Assembly (NCBI GenBank): GCA_012839145.1
Contig: DUNY01000313.1
Location: 1-6,539 of the forward strand
Origin: Thermoanaerobacterales bacterium
Lineage (GTDB): Bacteria; Bacillota; Thermosediminibacteria; Thermosediminibacterales; Tepidanaerobacteraceae
DNA: 6,539 nucleotides
Reading direction: 5' to 3'
Shown: positions 5,710 to 6,539 of the stretch, piece by piece
How the letters are laid out: every line of letters starts with the position of its first letter
How positions within the stretch are numbered: position 1 is the first letter of the stretch
Notes under the pieces: model-generated
What the model saw: the letters and a program-made list of their open reading frames with translations, nothing else
Told to the model about the DNA's origin: nothing
The model's database searches: none
Made by a program: the position numbers and the translations under genes

Positions 5710-6539
5710 ATGAGACCCAGACTCTTCGGAACGGATGGAGTTAGAGGTGTAGCTAATAAAGACCTTTCACCTCTTTTGGCTTTCAAACTAGGTCAGGCCG
5801 GTGCACAGGTCCTATCAAAACTTCATGAAAGGCCTACCATTGTGGTTGGTAAAGATACCCGCATATCAGGGGATATGTTGGAATCTGCTTTGATTGCAGG
5901 GATATGTTCAGTAGGTGCCGATGCTTTAAAAGTAGGAGTTGTACCTACACCGGCTGTGGCTCACCTTACACGCCGTTTTGGTGCAGATGCCGGTGTAGTA
6001 ATATCGGCATCACATAATCCAGTAGAATATAATGGAATAAAGTTTTTTAATAAAGATGGATACAAATTACCCGATGCCATGGAAGATGAAATTGAAGCTT
6101 TACTGGATGACTGCGAACAGAATATAAAAAACCCCATAGGTCCTGATGTGGGAAAAATTAGTATAGAAGACGGTATCAGACCATATGTGGACTTTATAAA
6201 ATCCATTGTAAACAAAGATTTTCAAGGATTAACCGTGGCCATGGATTGTGCTAACGGAGCATCATATCGAGTGGCACCTATAATATTTGAAGAATTAGGA
6301 GCAAAAGTCCATGTAATAAACCATCATCCTGACGGCAAAAACATCAACGTAGATTGCGGTTCTACCCACCCTGAGGCCCTTTGCCGATTAGTAAAAGAGG
6401 TAGGGGCAGATGTGGGACTTTCCTTTGACGGTGATGCAGACCGCCTCATAGCTGTTGATGAAAAAGGTGAAATAGTAGACGGTGACCATATAATGGCCAT
6501 ATGCGGCTCCTACATGGAAAGAAAGGGTCTATTAAAAAA
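5710..6539 (+). CDS. glmM: Phosphoglucosamine mutase GlmM, 3' end missing
   Basis: GlmM converts glucosamine-6-phosphate to glucosamine-1-phosphate, the step before UDP-GlcNAc for peptidoglycan. The frame stays open to the window end, giving 276 residues of an expected 445-450, so the last part of domain 3 and all of domain 4 are outside. The N-terminus [13 protein letters not shown] is diagnostic. The catalytic loop ISASHNP is at 98-104, with the phosphorylated serine S101, and the metal loop DGDADR is at 240-245; both are intact. The sequence GKDTRISG (47-54) is also typical. In Bacillus, Lactococcus and Listeria GlmM binds CdaA and lowers its activity, so co-transcription with cdaA-cdaR couples wall precursor supply to c-di-AMP. 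The next gene outside the window may be glmS, as in Bacillus. Confidence 0.96.
   Translation, partial: MRPRLFGTDGVRGVANKDLSPLLAFKLGQAGAQVLSKLHERPTIVVGKDTRISGDMLESALIAGICSVGADALKVGVVPTPAVAHLTRRFGADAGVVISASHNPVEYNGIKFFNKDGYKLPDAMEDEIEALLDDCEQNIKNPIGPDVGKISIEDGIRPYVDFIKSIVNKDFQGLTVAMDCANGASYRVAPIIFEELGAKVHVINHHPDGKNINVDCGSTHPEALCRLVKEVGADVGLSFDGDADRLIAVDEKGEIVDGDHIMAICGSYMERKGLLK

Overview
The window looks like a chromosomal piece of a low-to-moderate GC Gram-positive bacterium of the Firmicutes, probably a clostridial or thermophilic anaerobe. This is inferred from strong GGAGG-type ribosome sites, A/T-rich promoters, short intergenic gaps, and the order ECF sigma factor / zinc anti-sigma / cdaA / cdaR / glmM. 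That order matches the sigW-rsiW-cdaA(ybbP)-cdaR(ybbR)-glmM cluster of Bacillus. The genus cannot be fixed from this sequence alone.

Left part (1-453), no convincing protein gene. Positions 25-151 hold REP-like repeats: two perfect head-to-tail 37-bp units, one diverged copy and one truncated copy. From about 183 to 378 the minus strand carries a strongly foldable segment. It has a 16-bp long-range helix with G-U pairs that exist only on the minus strand, nested helices, three local hairpins and an intrinsic terminator at its end. This reads as a structured non-coding RNA gene, and the raiA RNA class is the best guess. Next to it lies a weaker terminator for the deacetylase gene.

Middle (454-1561). 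A minus-strand gene encodes a membrane-anchored NodB-type polysaccharide deacetylase. It is divergent from the sigma factor gene across a 196-bp region with promoter-like sequences facing both ways. One of these resembles an ECF (SigW-type) promoter that could drive the sigma gene's own expression.

Right part (1562-6539), all on the plus strand. An ECF sigma factor overlaps its zinc-binding membrane anti-sigma factor. A signal-peptide protein with bactofilin-like 17-residue repeats and a multi-pass membrane tail follows. After a likely internal promoter come the diadenylate cyclase cdaA, its membrane regulator cdaR (four YbbR repeats) and the start of glmM, which is cut by the window end.

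Together this is a cell-envelope stress and peptidoglycan-precursor locus. SigW/RsiW-type signalling sits upstream of c-di-AMP synthesis (CdaA/CdaR) and of GlmM, which makes glucosamine-1-phosphate and is known to bind and restrain CdaA in Bacillus, Lactococcus and Listeria. A wall-modifying deacetylase is adjacent. The unusual elements are the bactofilin-like membrane protein inserted between the two conserved halves of the cluster, and the structured RNA candidate with its neighbouring repeats.
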